Positions 11,245 to 22,519 of a stretch of DNA of 64,000 bases are shown here, one piece after another; the stretch's first letter is position 1; each line of letters starts with the position of its first letter. The translations under genes were made by a program, and so were the position numbers. The stretch is from Opeltia flavorubescens (lineage: Eukaryota > Ascomycota > Lecanoromycetes > Teloschistales > Teloschistaceae), in contig KE546979.1 in assembly GCA_000442125.1 (NCBI GenBank), forward strand, positions 682,001 through 746,000. Reading direction: 5' to 3'. The notes beneath the pieces are model-generated. The model made no database searches, was not told the origin of the DNA, and saw nothing but the letters and a program-made list of their open reading frames with translations.

Positions 11245-13737
11245 ATGGCGCAAGACGTGCCTGTCCGTAGCCCAGCCAGCATCTTGTCCGGGCCAGACCC
11301 TCTGGTCTCTGCCTCAAATGATAGCCCCATAGCAGCTCAGCTTGTCAGCCCTTCCAGCATTGTATCTGACGGGCCTTCGCCTCAGGCGGGACAGCAACAC
11401 TCGGAACCCGGTAAAGGTACTCGTCGGCGTAACAAACCAAGCCTCAGCTGTCAAGCATGCACCAGCAAGAAAACCAAGGTCCGTCAAGTCGACTGATCCA
11501 ACGTCGATACCACGAAGCATGCCCAGGGGGTTTTCACCGAAGAATTTCTGCTGACTCTTCCACAGTGTGATCGGACCAGGCCAATGTCCGTGATTCTAAC
11601 TATAGTGGCCCCACCCCCCCAGACTGCTGTATTGGTCTAATGAATAGGGTTTCTTGCAGATGCCTTGCCTGCCTCAAGCGAAGGTCGGAATGTCACTACT
11701 CGGAGCTTGCCGACTTAATTGAGTGCGCCTACATCCAGCCATCGGCCTTGCATCGCCTAGACATGCTCGAACTAATGCAAAGCATCAGGGAATCTCACCG
11801 CGCGCTTGGTATTGAGTCTCCGCGAAAGAAACCTCGAGCGAGCGCCGCAGGCGCCTCGCAGCCCGCAATGATCCAGGTACGAATTCCTTTTGGCTCTCTC
11901 ATCCTAAGTGACTCATGATCCGCCGGTTTCCAGGCACAAAATGCTGGTCGATCTATCAGACACGTGCCTTCTCGGTCCTCCACAGGGTCCTCTCCTAAGC
12001 TGTTGTCGCATGTACCCTTTTCAAACCCGACCATGTCAAACCTCTTCAAGGCGGAGCATCCGTTCAGGTAAAATGTTTAGTGAACCCGCATGGTATACAC
12101 TCATTGACATGTCCATCTATTACACAGTAACTATTGGACTCATCAAGGTGGACTTGCAGAAGTCATTGGAGTATTGCCGAGCCGAGAGCAAGCTGATATG
12201 TACGTGCGCCTGATCATCTACTTACAGTCAGTTTCCCGGCGTATCGAAGCAAACCTGGATCCTCCGAGTAGCCATTAAGTCAGTCGTACGATTTTGGCAC
12301 TGTTAGGTTGAGCTGTGACTCAAGCTACTCTACCCTACCGTGTTACTCTCTAGCTGAGACTGATGCATGCGCCAGTCTAGTTGCCAAGTTCTTCGATGCC
12401 GTTGATCCAGTTTATCCTATGATTCATAGAGAAAGCTTTGAAAATGACTACTGTCAATTTTGGGACACTAAGCCTTTGGAGTGCACCACAACAGACGCAT
12501 CTCTGGTTGCCTTAATCTTCGTCATGCTGGCAATGGGCACACAATTTGTTGACCTACCCTCGCCAGAGGAGAAGGAGCAAACCGCCGAATTCTATAGTAT
12601 GTCGTCGAGCCTATCCTGACAGGTGTACTTTCCTAACAATCGAAGTATCGGCTTCTCATCAAGCCCTGCGAATGTTCTCTTATCTCGGGCGACCCTCTAT
12701 GCGCTCTATTCAAACGATGGTCCTTATTACTTACTTCTTAATGAACGATAACCATGCGTCTGACGCATGGGCATTCGCCGGTATTCTTCAGCGGCAAGCT
12801 TACGCAATAGGTCTCAACAGGGACCCTTCCATCGTCAATCCAGATGCTCCCCCCTCTGAGATGCAACAACGACGCAAAGTCTGGCAGGCAGTCTTCATGC
12901 AGGATACTTTCCTCAGTGTCATCATTAAGCTTCCGCCCACACTCACGCACACGGACGTGCGAATCGAAGACCTTACCGAGGACGAAGGCGCTCCCTCGGA
13001 ACATGGCGCCACTGATACATCCTTCATCCGCAGTATGGTAAGGACCTCCCCAATCGTCATGATGGTTACATCAAAGCAACATCTAAAACCGCACTCCTTC
13101 GCAGTGGAGCCTTGCAAGTATTGCTCAAGGTACAATATGCACTCCGAGATCCCTCGACCGCGCCATAAGCCAGAATATAGCAGAACGAACACGCTTAGTG
13201 GCTCATTTTCAGAGAATATACAAGTCTTTGCCGTTGCCCTTCCGAAACTTTAACGAGAAAGCCATCTGTGACCTTGCGAGGCGCAGTCGTCGGTTAGCGA
13301 GACAGACGCTATTCCTCACTAGTAACTACTACCATTGCTTGATGCTCATATACGCCGATGAGCATGGAGCGATGGCGTGCGATGCGAGGTCGACAATGGA
13401 AGCAGCTCATGAGGCAATCAGCAGCTACTTCCTGTTCCACACAATCTTCGATGGCGAAGCAGGTGTCTGGTTTCATTTCCAGCATCGAGCTTTCTCAGAA
13501 GCCGTAAGTCGATGAATGTGGTAGCTATGTGAAAGGATGAAGAACGTGCAGCTGACTTATGTCCTGTAGCTTGTCATTGCTGAATTGGTAAAAAATCAGC
13601 CACCGGGATCTAACATGGACCCCATTTATCTGAGTGCTAAAACAGATATTGTGAAGATGGTGGGTATTTTGCAATTGAGCAGCGAGCATGATGTGGTAGC
13701 TAGAACCAGAGTTGCTGCCTTGAGCGCTTATTTGTAA
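11245..13737 (+). CDS. Zn2Cys6 fungal transcription factor
   Basis: Binuclear zinc-cluster regulator with a fungal-specific regulatory domain; target genes unknown. Nine exons: 11245-11478, 11566-11585, 11660-11876, 11934-12067, 12128-12199, 12376-12596, 12646-13037, 13105-13503, 13570-13737; about 618 aa. Joining them gives a perfect cluster, C-x2-C-x6-C-x6-C-x2-C-x6-C at Cys69, 72, 79, 86, 89 and 96, split over exons 1-3, the second exon being only 20 nt. A linker follows, then the regulatory domain with DPVYPMIHRESF, RSIQTMVLITYFLMN and AFAGILQRQAYAIGL. Intron 5 (12,200-12,375, 176 nt) is unusually long and was placed by homology to the ILVAKFFDAVDP segment. The last exon could instead splice at 13,733; the C-terminus is therefore uncertain. 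Confidence 0.87.
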
Positions 13738-14276
13738 GTGAATTTTGACTGTGGCCACAGGAACTGTCCCTGAAATAAGAATCGCTTCACTCTACACTTC
13801 AGCCTGTATATTTGCGTGTATGATCATATGTCCGAGTGACAAGCTGGATATCTAGAAGATAATTTCAGATTATGTAGCACATCTAACAACTGCCTCCGTA
13901 GCGACGGTCATCAACCAATTACACCAAGTGATTCTAGCATAAGCTGGTTATGGTGCTAAGTTTTTCCGAATTGTAGGGGTGAAAATTAGACGTGAGAAAA
14001 ACGGACCATTTTCTTCTCTGCATCCCGGATATTTGAGATATTCACATGGCTGCAGTGCCACCGCAATGGAAAGACAGTATTATGTCGAGGAAGTTTACCT
14101 CAGCTAGCCGTTGCTAGGAAATTCAGAAACTAGATGGTCCAAATAGACTAACAGACGATGCAGCCAAAAGTACAATTATTTCAGAGAATATAGCCTCAAG
14201 TCGAATAGTGATTATATGACTACAAGCGCAATCCAAGGGTATATCTCGTCTCAAATGTTCGCCTTATAAGGTGCTC
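13738..14276. other. convergent intergenic region, transcription factor / TOK1
   Basis: A 539-bp gap between two converging genes. No gene, repeat or RNA recognised. Confidence 0.6.
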
Positions 14277-16905
14277 CTACTCAAAATGATGGACCTTTGT
14301 GTGATCTCTGTAAACACTACTCATGCTTCTTCGTCTTACACGACTCGCCGTGCGTCCTCTATGATGAAGCTCCTGCCTTCGCATATACCGACCCAGGCTC
14401 TCGCACAAGCGGTCAAGCAGCCACTCACTTTCACTCTGCTCAGCCAGCATCGGACTGTCCTCACCAATCCAGTCCCACTCGATCAAACCTTGCTCCTCTT
14501 CTTCTTCAAGGAATTCAGATCGGGACATTCGGCTGAAGCGAATCAGATGCGTATACACTGCCCATTCTTCGTAGGAGTATCGCTTGGGTGGATCGGCGCG
14601 AAGATCATTGGCAGTCTTGCGGATAGCGAGGCCCAACTTCTGTGCCAACGTGTGTTGATTCAGGTTTTCGAGCTCGGCAACTTGTTCGAGAGTTGGGGAA
14701 GAGGCATGTTCATCTTCATCCGCGGGTCCGGTAGGGAAGCCTTGATCTACGCGCTTCTCTTGCTCTGCTTCCTCCGCCTTCCTCTCTAGCCACTTCCATA
14801 GTACAGGATATCTTTCCAAGAGTGACCTCCATAGCCCAGCTTTCGGGAGGACCGTCCAATCAGCCAAGGTAAATGTGCCTCGTTTGAAGCTCGCGATAAC
14901 GGTGTCACCCATGTCGCTGATGAGAATCGTCATGGTGGGAACAGCGATGAGAGACCAGACTATGAAGAATGGTTTTCCAGCATTGCTAGTGGGGCTGAGG
15001 TCTCCGTAACCGATGGTTAAGAGGGAGACATAGCAGAAGTAGAGGGCTTGGAAATAGCTAAGCCCTTGCGTTTTCTGTTCTGCTTTCCAGAATCCGAGAG
15101 CACCCAGACACCAAAGAAGACCGACTACTACCTGATCAGCACTGACTAGATTAAAGAATAACATCGCCAATTCCCCATTTGCAGGGCATAGGATCCTAAT
15201 CATCTTTCGGCCCTTTGCAGTAGCTCGGTTCACCCATATCGGGAGATTTTGGAGCATTCGGACGAGGAGACCGTTGATAGCGAGTTCAACCTGAAAGGGC
15301 CGGCTGAACAAAGAAGCCCCACGTGCTTAAGGAATGACAAAGAAGCGTCTAGCAAAAATAAACTTACAGGAAATCACAGACATGGTCAAAGCAGAGTATT
15401 TTTTGAAAGTAGATGTCTTTTTTTGAATGTTTCTCATTGCGTCGAACCGGTCCTTCTCTTCTTGCAGCAGCAAAAGCTTTGGTTTCCGAGAACCGACACG
15501 ACGTATGAGCTTCATACCAGATCTCAATGGGGTCTTCCGAGCACGATGAAGCCTTGTCCTAGTCGACTGGGGTTTATACCCTGCTTTAGCGCCTGATACC
15601 GAAGGTGTTGTAAGGTGTCGAGCGGATATTGATTCATCCGTCTGCCTTTGCTTCAGTTCCAGTTCTGTAGTTACCGAACGGTCAATCGTTTGGACCCGAC
15701 GCTTCTCTGCGTGAGTTTTGACAATATTGTCGTGAGAGAGTTCCTGCGCAAATTTCCGAATACTGCCGACCATTAGACCCAAGATAACGATTCCCCCAAC
15801 ACTATATGGAAACACCAGGCCTCGAGCAACATCGTTGATTGGATGAAAGTCACCGAAGCCTACGGTCAGTATTGTGACCTGTCGTCAGATTTAGATAAAT
15901 TCTCGCAAAACGTCCAGCATACGGCTCGAGTCTTACGTCGCAGAAATACAAAGCATCCACATACTGCCATCCGGGATCGACTCTCGCAAATACTCCTGCG
16001 CCGCCTGCAAGCCAGATGAAGAACATCATGGTCTGTAGGATGAGGTTACGCTGTTCATCGGAGAGCTCAAAATGCTGAGGGTAATGACCGAGGAAGTAGC
16101 CTAGCATGTTCACCATGAGAGCCATCGAAGACAATAGATACAATACAGCAGCGATGACAGCATGCCAGAATCCTTGAGAGTACGTCTGCTCAGGACGATG
16201 CGGAGGAACATATTTATTCATACACGTCGTAATGCCTATCAGCTAGCGCCGCCAGAAATAAATCAGCCGCATTCTTATTACGCAGTTAAGACCGGTGGGA
16301 GGTCAAAAGGCCACGAGAAGACAGAGGCAGTCAATAAGGGCTGGACTCAGCCATGGCATACAATGATACATATGAGCACCAGATACCGCTTTCATTGATA
16401 ATTGAGGAGTACGCCATATGCTTATAATGGAATCTGCCGAAACGTAAGGAAGAGTAGTACTTACTATACCGGTTGCGAAATACCACAAAACAATAGTGGC
16501 TGGAAGTGCGACGATGTACCGGACACGTCGGGTGAAATTGAAAAGCAAGAAGACATTGCCGGCGAAACCGCAGACCAGCGAAGCAGCGTTTAAAACGATA
16601 CACCATCGAGGATCCGGCGTCCCGCTCGAGAGTGCATCCACGCCTGGATGGTCGGGATTGTAGTCATTCCTCCAGGAGGTAATCAAGGCGGCGATGGACA
16701 TAACATTCGCCAGGGGACCAGACGTTGCTGCCAAGAGCGGGATGGCCGTTGAGGCAAACCACCAGGACGTTTTCCGTGGTTCATCATTATCTTCATCTTT
16801 GGGCCATATGCGAGATTTCCGTACTTGCTTCAAGCCGAGACCAGCGGGCTTGAGAGGTACTGTGTTTCTATGCTGATCAACGGAAGGAGACTTGGAATTT
16901 TCCAT
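14277..16905 (-). CDS. TOK1: TOK1-type outward-rectifying potassium channel
   Basis: Plasma-membrane K+ channel with eight membrane segments and two pore loops, peculiar to fungi; it sets membrane potential. Exons are 16905-16465, 16242-15937, 15878-15368 and 15127-14277; 702 aa, close to yeast Tok1. Pore 1 filter is TVGFGD (about 254-259) and pore 2 TIGYGD (457-462). Hydrophobic segments include PATIVLWYFATGI, VIAAVLYLLSSMALMVN and VSLLTIGYGD to SLIAVPTMTILISDMGDTVIASF. A long basic loop separates the two pore regions and a charged cytosolic tail ends the protein. Introns 1 (222 nt) and 3 (240 nt) are far longer than others here; their borders were chosen because they restore family sequence (ATGI|LIGITTCM and MSVIS|LVGLLWC). 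The ATG at 16,905 is the first in frame. Confidence 0.93.
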
Positions 16906-18155
16906 GGTAGGAATCAACGGCGACACTTGAGCTTAGCAACATACATCCTAGGCATGTATGGTCACCCGGTTAGGTATCGATTTCTCCCTCAATCAAGACC
17001 GTTGTAGAATTATCACTGGAGCCACAGTGGGGAGTTACTACTGCCGTTGTAATGCCAGGAACGCGGACTACAAGTACTTGAAAGAATGGCGTTCTATGTA
17101 ACGGGTCTAAGGATCAAGATCTGCGGGAGATCGTCAACGCTGTCATCCGATGGCATTCGCATACTCCGAATATTAAAAATAGATGGCCCCGACACTTCGT
17201 AGCTAGGAAAATCGAGGTAACGATCTTAATAACGACGAGGAGTGTCAGAAAGGCAAATAATATGTACTTAGAGATACTGTCTCTACAGGTCAAGTGTCAA
17301 CCGCTACTGAACAACCCGTGTCGCGCCACATTCGATAACCCTCGTTGATAGATTCAACGTAGATTCGTGTAGCCGATTATTCTGTGTTTGCCTGACTCTG
17401 AAATCGAAGAATCCTGATTGGCCGTTCTATAACTTGACAGCAAATGTCGACGATTAAGGATTGTCAAGAACGTTTGTCCTGCTATAACGATACTAAGTCT
17501 TTCCGCTTCCTTCATGCTTGCTCATATCAATCGAGAGATGTACTCCCAAGGGTCTTTAGTTAGTATAATTAGATAGTGGTGGTATTCGACTTGGACCCAA
17601 GAGTATTACATCGAGACATTCGTCTGACTGCAGTCGATCGCTCTTTGATGTAGTGGAGCCCTGGTCGAAAGAGCAATACTCCCCATATGGTTGCAATCTA
17701 GCTAGAAGTAGCGTGGAGACCTTTCTTTTTACCCGCTAGGAACAATCAATTGTGAGTCATCGCCTGTTACTTCGTTTCCGATATAGTCCGGGAGGCATTG
17801 AGTAAGCCTTACCCAAGGAGCGAAGGCGGACCGAGAGCAGTAGTTGTCCTCATCGATGTAGAAGTGGCCGAGACTGGATGTCAAGGAGCAAACCACCTGT
17901 GAATACTCCGCTCATCTTCCAAAATATGTCGAAGATAGTATCTCCAACATGATTGTCACAAGGAGTTTCGGATCCTGGGCTAGATCCACGCTACTCATTT
18001 CCACTACTGCAGCGATGTAAACCAGACCGCATTTTTCGGATATACTGTGCATATTGGGCAAACCTCCACATATTCGGTCGATCAAGCGTTATTTACGAAG
18101 GCATAGATTGTACTGCCGGCGCTGCCAATGATCGTGTCTCGGAGGTGCGTAGGCT
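16906..18155. other. 1.25-kb intergenic region upstream of TOK1
   Basis: Long gap between the TOK1 start and the stop of the BTB gene. It should contain the TOK1 promoter. All open frames are short and lack codon regularity. I see no RNA gene or repeat. The base composition is like the gene block and CpA/TpG are normal, so it is not RIP-affected. Confidence 0.55.
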
Positions 18156-18916
18156 TCATCCTACTTTACAGAGCTGACTCGCCGCATGCTCATGATAGCA
18201 ACACCCGGGTCCTTCGGTAGGATCACTAAATAGCTTGGGACCTGACCCTTGGCGTATGGCGTTGACGACATCGATGGCAAAATCCGCACTAGCTTCGAAG
18301 CACACCCTGTAGGTACTGGCATCGCGGTCGCTCTCGGGGTCCATGATTTGTCGTGCGGCAATCTGGCTAACAAGCTTGCGCATAGGTGATTTTGCCGGTG
18401 TTGTATCATAGATTGGTTTTATCTCTTCGGGCCCCGGCACCAAGCCAGCCTCATAGCAGCCTTTGCGGAATTGGTCGATAGCGATGTTCTTCAATTGCGG
18501 CAAGTCGATCTTATCGCACAAAGCGTATAATTTCTGGCAAGCATCGGCGTAGTCCCATTTCTTCTCCAATGGCATGTCGCTCACGTCTTCAAGCCTCCCT
18601 TGATAGAGCCACTTAACGAGCAGCTCAAAAGCTTGTGGATCTTCTTCCAAAAGTTCAATTTTAGTGTTCTTTTGTTTGCCCTCGCCAACTGATCGTTCTT
18701 GAAAGTAGGGTGTGTGATAACAGAGCAGATCTCGGTGTAAGCACCAATGGCTTCGGTTTCGGCCAACATATATGTCCATGACAGGGCCAGAGAGTAACCT
18801 ATAAGTCAATATGTGCCACTATCAGCAATCTCGGTTTTGGAAATTGGAAGGAGATTTCATGGATCATACGCTGCGAATGTTTTAGCAGAAGAGTCAGCGA
18901 TGTTGCCGTTTGCCAT
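18156..18916 (-). CDS. BTB/POZ domain protein
   Basis: Small BTB/POZ protein of a kind numerous in Pezizomycotina, usually of unknown role; the domain mediates dimerisation or cullin-3 adaptor contacts. Exons are 18916-18870 and 18798-18156, with a 71-nt intron (donor GTATGA); 229 aa. The join restores the usual start: a short N-terminus, FAALLSGPVMDIYVG, then LHRDLLCYHTPYF and FELLVKWLYQGRLED, the core of the BTB fold. The C-terminal half has DPESDRDASTYRVCFE and FAIDVVNAIRQGSG, typical of this fungal subfamily. No Kelch, MATH or DNA-binding domain follows. It is divergent to ctf18 across 337 bp. Confidence 0.85.
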
Positions 18917-19253
18917 TCGAAGGCGGCCTTGGTCTCTGTAGGCAAAATCCTGGAAGTAAGTGAAGAAGTCCAAAGAGTGGTAGCCCATTTGAAAGCTGCA
19001 CTCTGTAATGTCTTAAGCTGAGTGCATTCCTGTGTAACATTCCTAATGACGGTGGCTGGCTGGCTGGCTGGCTGTCGCAAACTCAAGGAATAGGTCTAGC
19101 GCTTGGTCTGTGCTCGCCGCGTCGCCCGCGCGTCCGAGGCGTCTTGCCTCGAGCGTGTTTTATAGACTCCATAAGGACTGAAATAAGACAACTATGGGCC
19201 TTTCCAAATGATACTCGTGCTCCTAATTATCGAATCTGTTGGAATTGTAAAAC
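18917..19253. promoter_or_regulatory. divergent promoter region BTB gene / ctf18
   Basis: A 337-bp gap between divergent start codons, containing a perfect GGCT tandem repeat at 19,054-19,074. Promoter function is inferred from position. Confidence 0.5.
19054..19074 (+). repeat. (GGCT)5 microsatellite
   Basis: Five perfect GGCT units plus one base, lying between the BTB and ctf18 start codons. It is likely to vary in length between strains. Confidence 0.95.
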
Positions 19254-22221
19254 ATGCTTATACCACCATCTTCACCCATATCATACCCTCCAAGCTCCTC
19301 TCCTTCTACGCAGCTGATAGGGCATAAGCGGTCTGCTCCGCCAGAAGCATCTCCAAAGCCAAAAAAGCGTCTTCTCAAAAATGACTTTCCGCTCTCGTTG
19401 CGTGATTCCAATCGACTTGACAGCAATGATCGCTGGAAGGACCATCCATTGCCGGAGATATCTTCACGAATCAAGATGAAATCGAAAATCCGAGGACCTT
19501 TTGCAGATGATAATGACGAAAATATTAGGGACGACAACATTGAGGATGGCGGCTCTAGGATTTATTCCGAAGCGCAGGACAATTGGAGGGATAGTTGTAA
19601 AGATCTTCCATCCTTACAACCTCATGTTACGTCAAGCAAACTCGAGATATCATTTCAGGCAAGAACAGCCTCTGGACGAGATATCCAGCTGAGGAAGAAG
19701 TCCGCTGCTGTACGACTGTCATATGAAACATTAATAGCGGAGCGGTCGTCAACGAAGCCAGGGAAAGCTACCCAAAGCTATTATGGAGTTGAGATCCACG
19801 ATTTACTTGAGAAGGCTGCTATCCCTCCACAAACATCATATCAAAATCCAACTCCTGTGAACTTAGTCCATCCATCAATAAAGATGCCGCTACAGGGCAA
19901 AGGGACCCGAAGGGGCCGCAGCATGATGTGGACCGAAAAATACCGAGCAAAGAAGTTCATCGATCTTGTGGGGGACGAACGAACTCACCGCGAAGTTCTT
20001 CGCTGGGTCAAGCATTGGGACCCGATTGTCTTTCCTGGAAATGGTAAGCCTAAGCCGATGAGTAATCTGTTTGATGATGGGACTCCGGGGCGATCGCCCT
20101 GCAAGATACTGTTACTCACAGGTCCTCCGGGACTTGGCAAGACTACGTTGGCTCATGTCTGTGCACGTCAAGCCGGGTATGAGGTAGTCGAGATCAACGC
20201 TAGCGATGAACGAAGCCGGGACGTAGTAAAAGGAAGGATCCGAGATCTCGTTGGGACGGAGAACGTCAGAGGTGTCGAAAGCAAAACTGCGGACGGCACA
20301 ACCCGAAAGGCTGGACGTCCTGTATGTGTCGTTGTGGACGAGGTGGACGGTGTTGTTGGTGGTAACGGTGGTGGAGGAGAAGGGGGATTTGTCAAGGCTT
20401 TGATTGACCTCGTGGCATTGGATCAGAAGAACAATGACAGGCCGAGCCAAGGAATGAATCAGATATCGAGGAAAAAGAAGGGAAAAGGAGATCGTTTCAG
20501 GATTCTGCGACCCATGGTCTTGATTTGCAACGATATCTATCATCCAGCTCTACGGCCACTTCGATCTTCCGGGATCGCAGATATAATCCATGTACGCAAG
20601 CCACCAATGGACAAGGTGGTCAATCGACTAAAGTATGTATTTGAGAAAGAAGGTATACCCTGTGATAGCGACGGCGTCCGGCGTCTGTGCGAAGCAACTT
20701 GGGGTCTATCCACCAGGATGGAAAGTCGCTCGAGCTTACCTGGGACGGGAGAAGGAGATGTCAGAGCACTTCTTGTTGTAGGAGAATGGGTAGCTGCAAA
20801 GTTACGTGCTCAGAAATTATCGGTAGCCACGAGCTCTATCCGGCTGACCAAAGCGTGGATACAACAACATATTCTGCAGGAACTCGCACAACAAGGCAGT
20901 GCAACACGTAATACAGGCCGTGGTAGTGCTAGAGAAGCCGTTGAGCGGATCTTTCAGGAAAATGCAGGCTTCGCTAACGACTCCATGACGGCTCCCCAGA
21001 ACGAGCACTTGCAAGCATCTTCCACGACGTCATTTGGGGTGTCTCAGGCCGGTAGGCGCAATGCAATGGAAAGATTACGTGATCTTGTCGAGAGCAGCGG
21101 TGAGTTCGACCGTATAATGACGGAATGCTTCACAACATATGCATCTCAGCCTTTCCAAGATGATACTCTCCTAAGTAAACCCGCTGCTGCTTATGACTGG
21201 CTACACTTTCATGACAGCCTTTCATGTAGGGTATTCTCCGGCCAAGAGTGGGAACTGAGCCCGTACTTATCCCAGTCAGCGTTGGGATTCCACCAACTCT
21301 TTGCCTCTGCGCCGAAACATACCTGGAACGCAGACCAGTCTCGGTTGGAGAACGAAGAGGAGTCGGGAGTACTGCTATTTTCTGGACCTCGTGCAGATTA
21401 TGAAGCTTCTGAAGCTCACAAACAGAACAAGGCTGTTCTAGAAGCCTTTCAATCATCCCTCACAATACAATTAGCCCGTCATCTTCGATCTGATCAAGTG
21501 GCCGTGATCGACATATTGCCCTACCTGATCCAAATATTAAATCCGAGCGTGAAACCGGTGATCGTAGGCGGCAGTGGCGAACAGAGAGGTATTGTCAGTG
21601 TACGCAGAAAGGAGGAGCGTGAAATGCTAGAACGAGCGGTTATGGTAATGGGTGACGTTGGGGTCGTTTTCGAACGCAGCAGAATCGACATGACTCATGG
21701 AGGTGGCAGCAACTACGTGTACAGAATGGAGCCGTATGTTAACGATCAGTTGAAGGCCTTGACACTCAGCGTGCTAACTGATTTCAAGGCCTATTGATAG
21801 TTTAACAAATTTCGAGTCCGCCACTGGCGATTGCTCGGCAACTTCAACAACACGCTATGCTATCCGCCAAGCTCTTGATCAAGAACACCAGAAATTCCTC
21901 GTCAGCNAACGGACCAGCGCTCGTCAAGCGAGATTGGGTGCTGACGATGTCAAGAAAACAGTGACCACCGGTCTCAAGAGCAGTGCTTCCGCCCACGAAA
22001 GAGAATCAGCCTCAGGAGTAAAACGAGATTTCTTTGGCAGAATTATACAGGACCAACCGTTCGGTGATCAGGAGATCAAGGAAACGCATCAGGGAGGAAG
22101 TTCCAAGGACCTTAATGCAAGCACAAGGAATAAGGATCAAGTGTTCCTCAGCTTCCACGAAGGGTATTCCAATGCAGTCCGGAAACCGATTACGTTGGAT
22201 GATCTAATGAGGGGCCTGTAA
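19254..22221 (+). CDS. ctf18: Ctf18, large subunit of the alternative RFC clamp loader
   Basis: Large subunit of the Ctf18-RFC complex, which loads PCNA for sister-chromatid cohesion and the replication checkpoint. Exons are 19254-21733 and 21789-22221 with a 55-nt intron (donor GTATGT, CTAACTGAT branch region); 970 aa. The N-terminal ~210 residues are low complexity. The AAA+ module begins at WTEKYRAKKFIDLVGD (about 226-241), with Walker A GPPGLGKTT (290-298), EINASDERS and Walker B VCVVVDEVD (357-365). The C-terminal exon carries TRYAIRQALDQEHQKF, RDFFGRII and the terminal SFHEGYSNAVRKPITLDDLM, the conserved tail that binds Dcc1/Ctf8. An ambiguous base at 21,907 obscures one residue. The splice join restores RMEPPIDSLTNFE. 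Confidence 0.95.
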
Positions 22222-22242
22222 ATTCTACCGTCGAGGAAGATA

Positions 22243-22488
22243 TCACTCAACTGGACGCTGTCTGCAGCTTGTACACACTGGTCCTATCGCAAAAGGATGC
22301 CCCTCACTGTATGTGACGAGTGCTGCTTCATCGTTTTTCCAGGGCATGTCTTTGCCCGGTTTGCTTTTGAGACGTTCGAAAACTGAATTCCGGAACTCGT
22401 GATCCTGTAGTGGAAAGCCGCAAATGTCGCAAACTATCCGAATCTTGGTTGCGATTGTGGCAGAATGCAGGATGTTCCACGTGGTATT
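22243..22488 (-). CDS. unassigned zinc-binding exon downstream of scn1
   Basis: An open frame of 81 codons that reads like a conserved protein: it starts NTTWNILHSATIATKIR, then CDICGFP, RNSVFERLKSKPGKDMPW, VTYSEGHPFAIGP and CTSCRQRP, ending at a TGA. Two CxxC pairs about 50 residues apart suggest a zinc ribbon or treble clef. It has no ATG near its 5' end, but is preceded by a good acceptor (TTCCAG) with a CTGAT branch-like site. It begins only 31 bp downstream of the scn1 stop. A 49-nt GT..AG intron (22,489-22,537, donor GTTGAA, weak) would fuse it in frame to scn1, removing that stop and giving about 493 aa. It may instead belong to an unseen small gene. Confidence 0.5.
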   Translation of the reverse strand, partial: NTTWNILHSATIATKIRIVCDICGFPLQDHEFRNSVFERLKSKPGKDMPWKNDEAALVTYSEGHPFAIGPVCTSCRQRPVE

Positions 22489-22519
22489 CTGGAATCATCA
22501 GGCTTTCCTGATGCTTGTA

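Noticed and set aside
14271-14789. 172-codon plus-strand frame
   Set aside because: Antisense to the C-terminal exon of TOK1.
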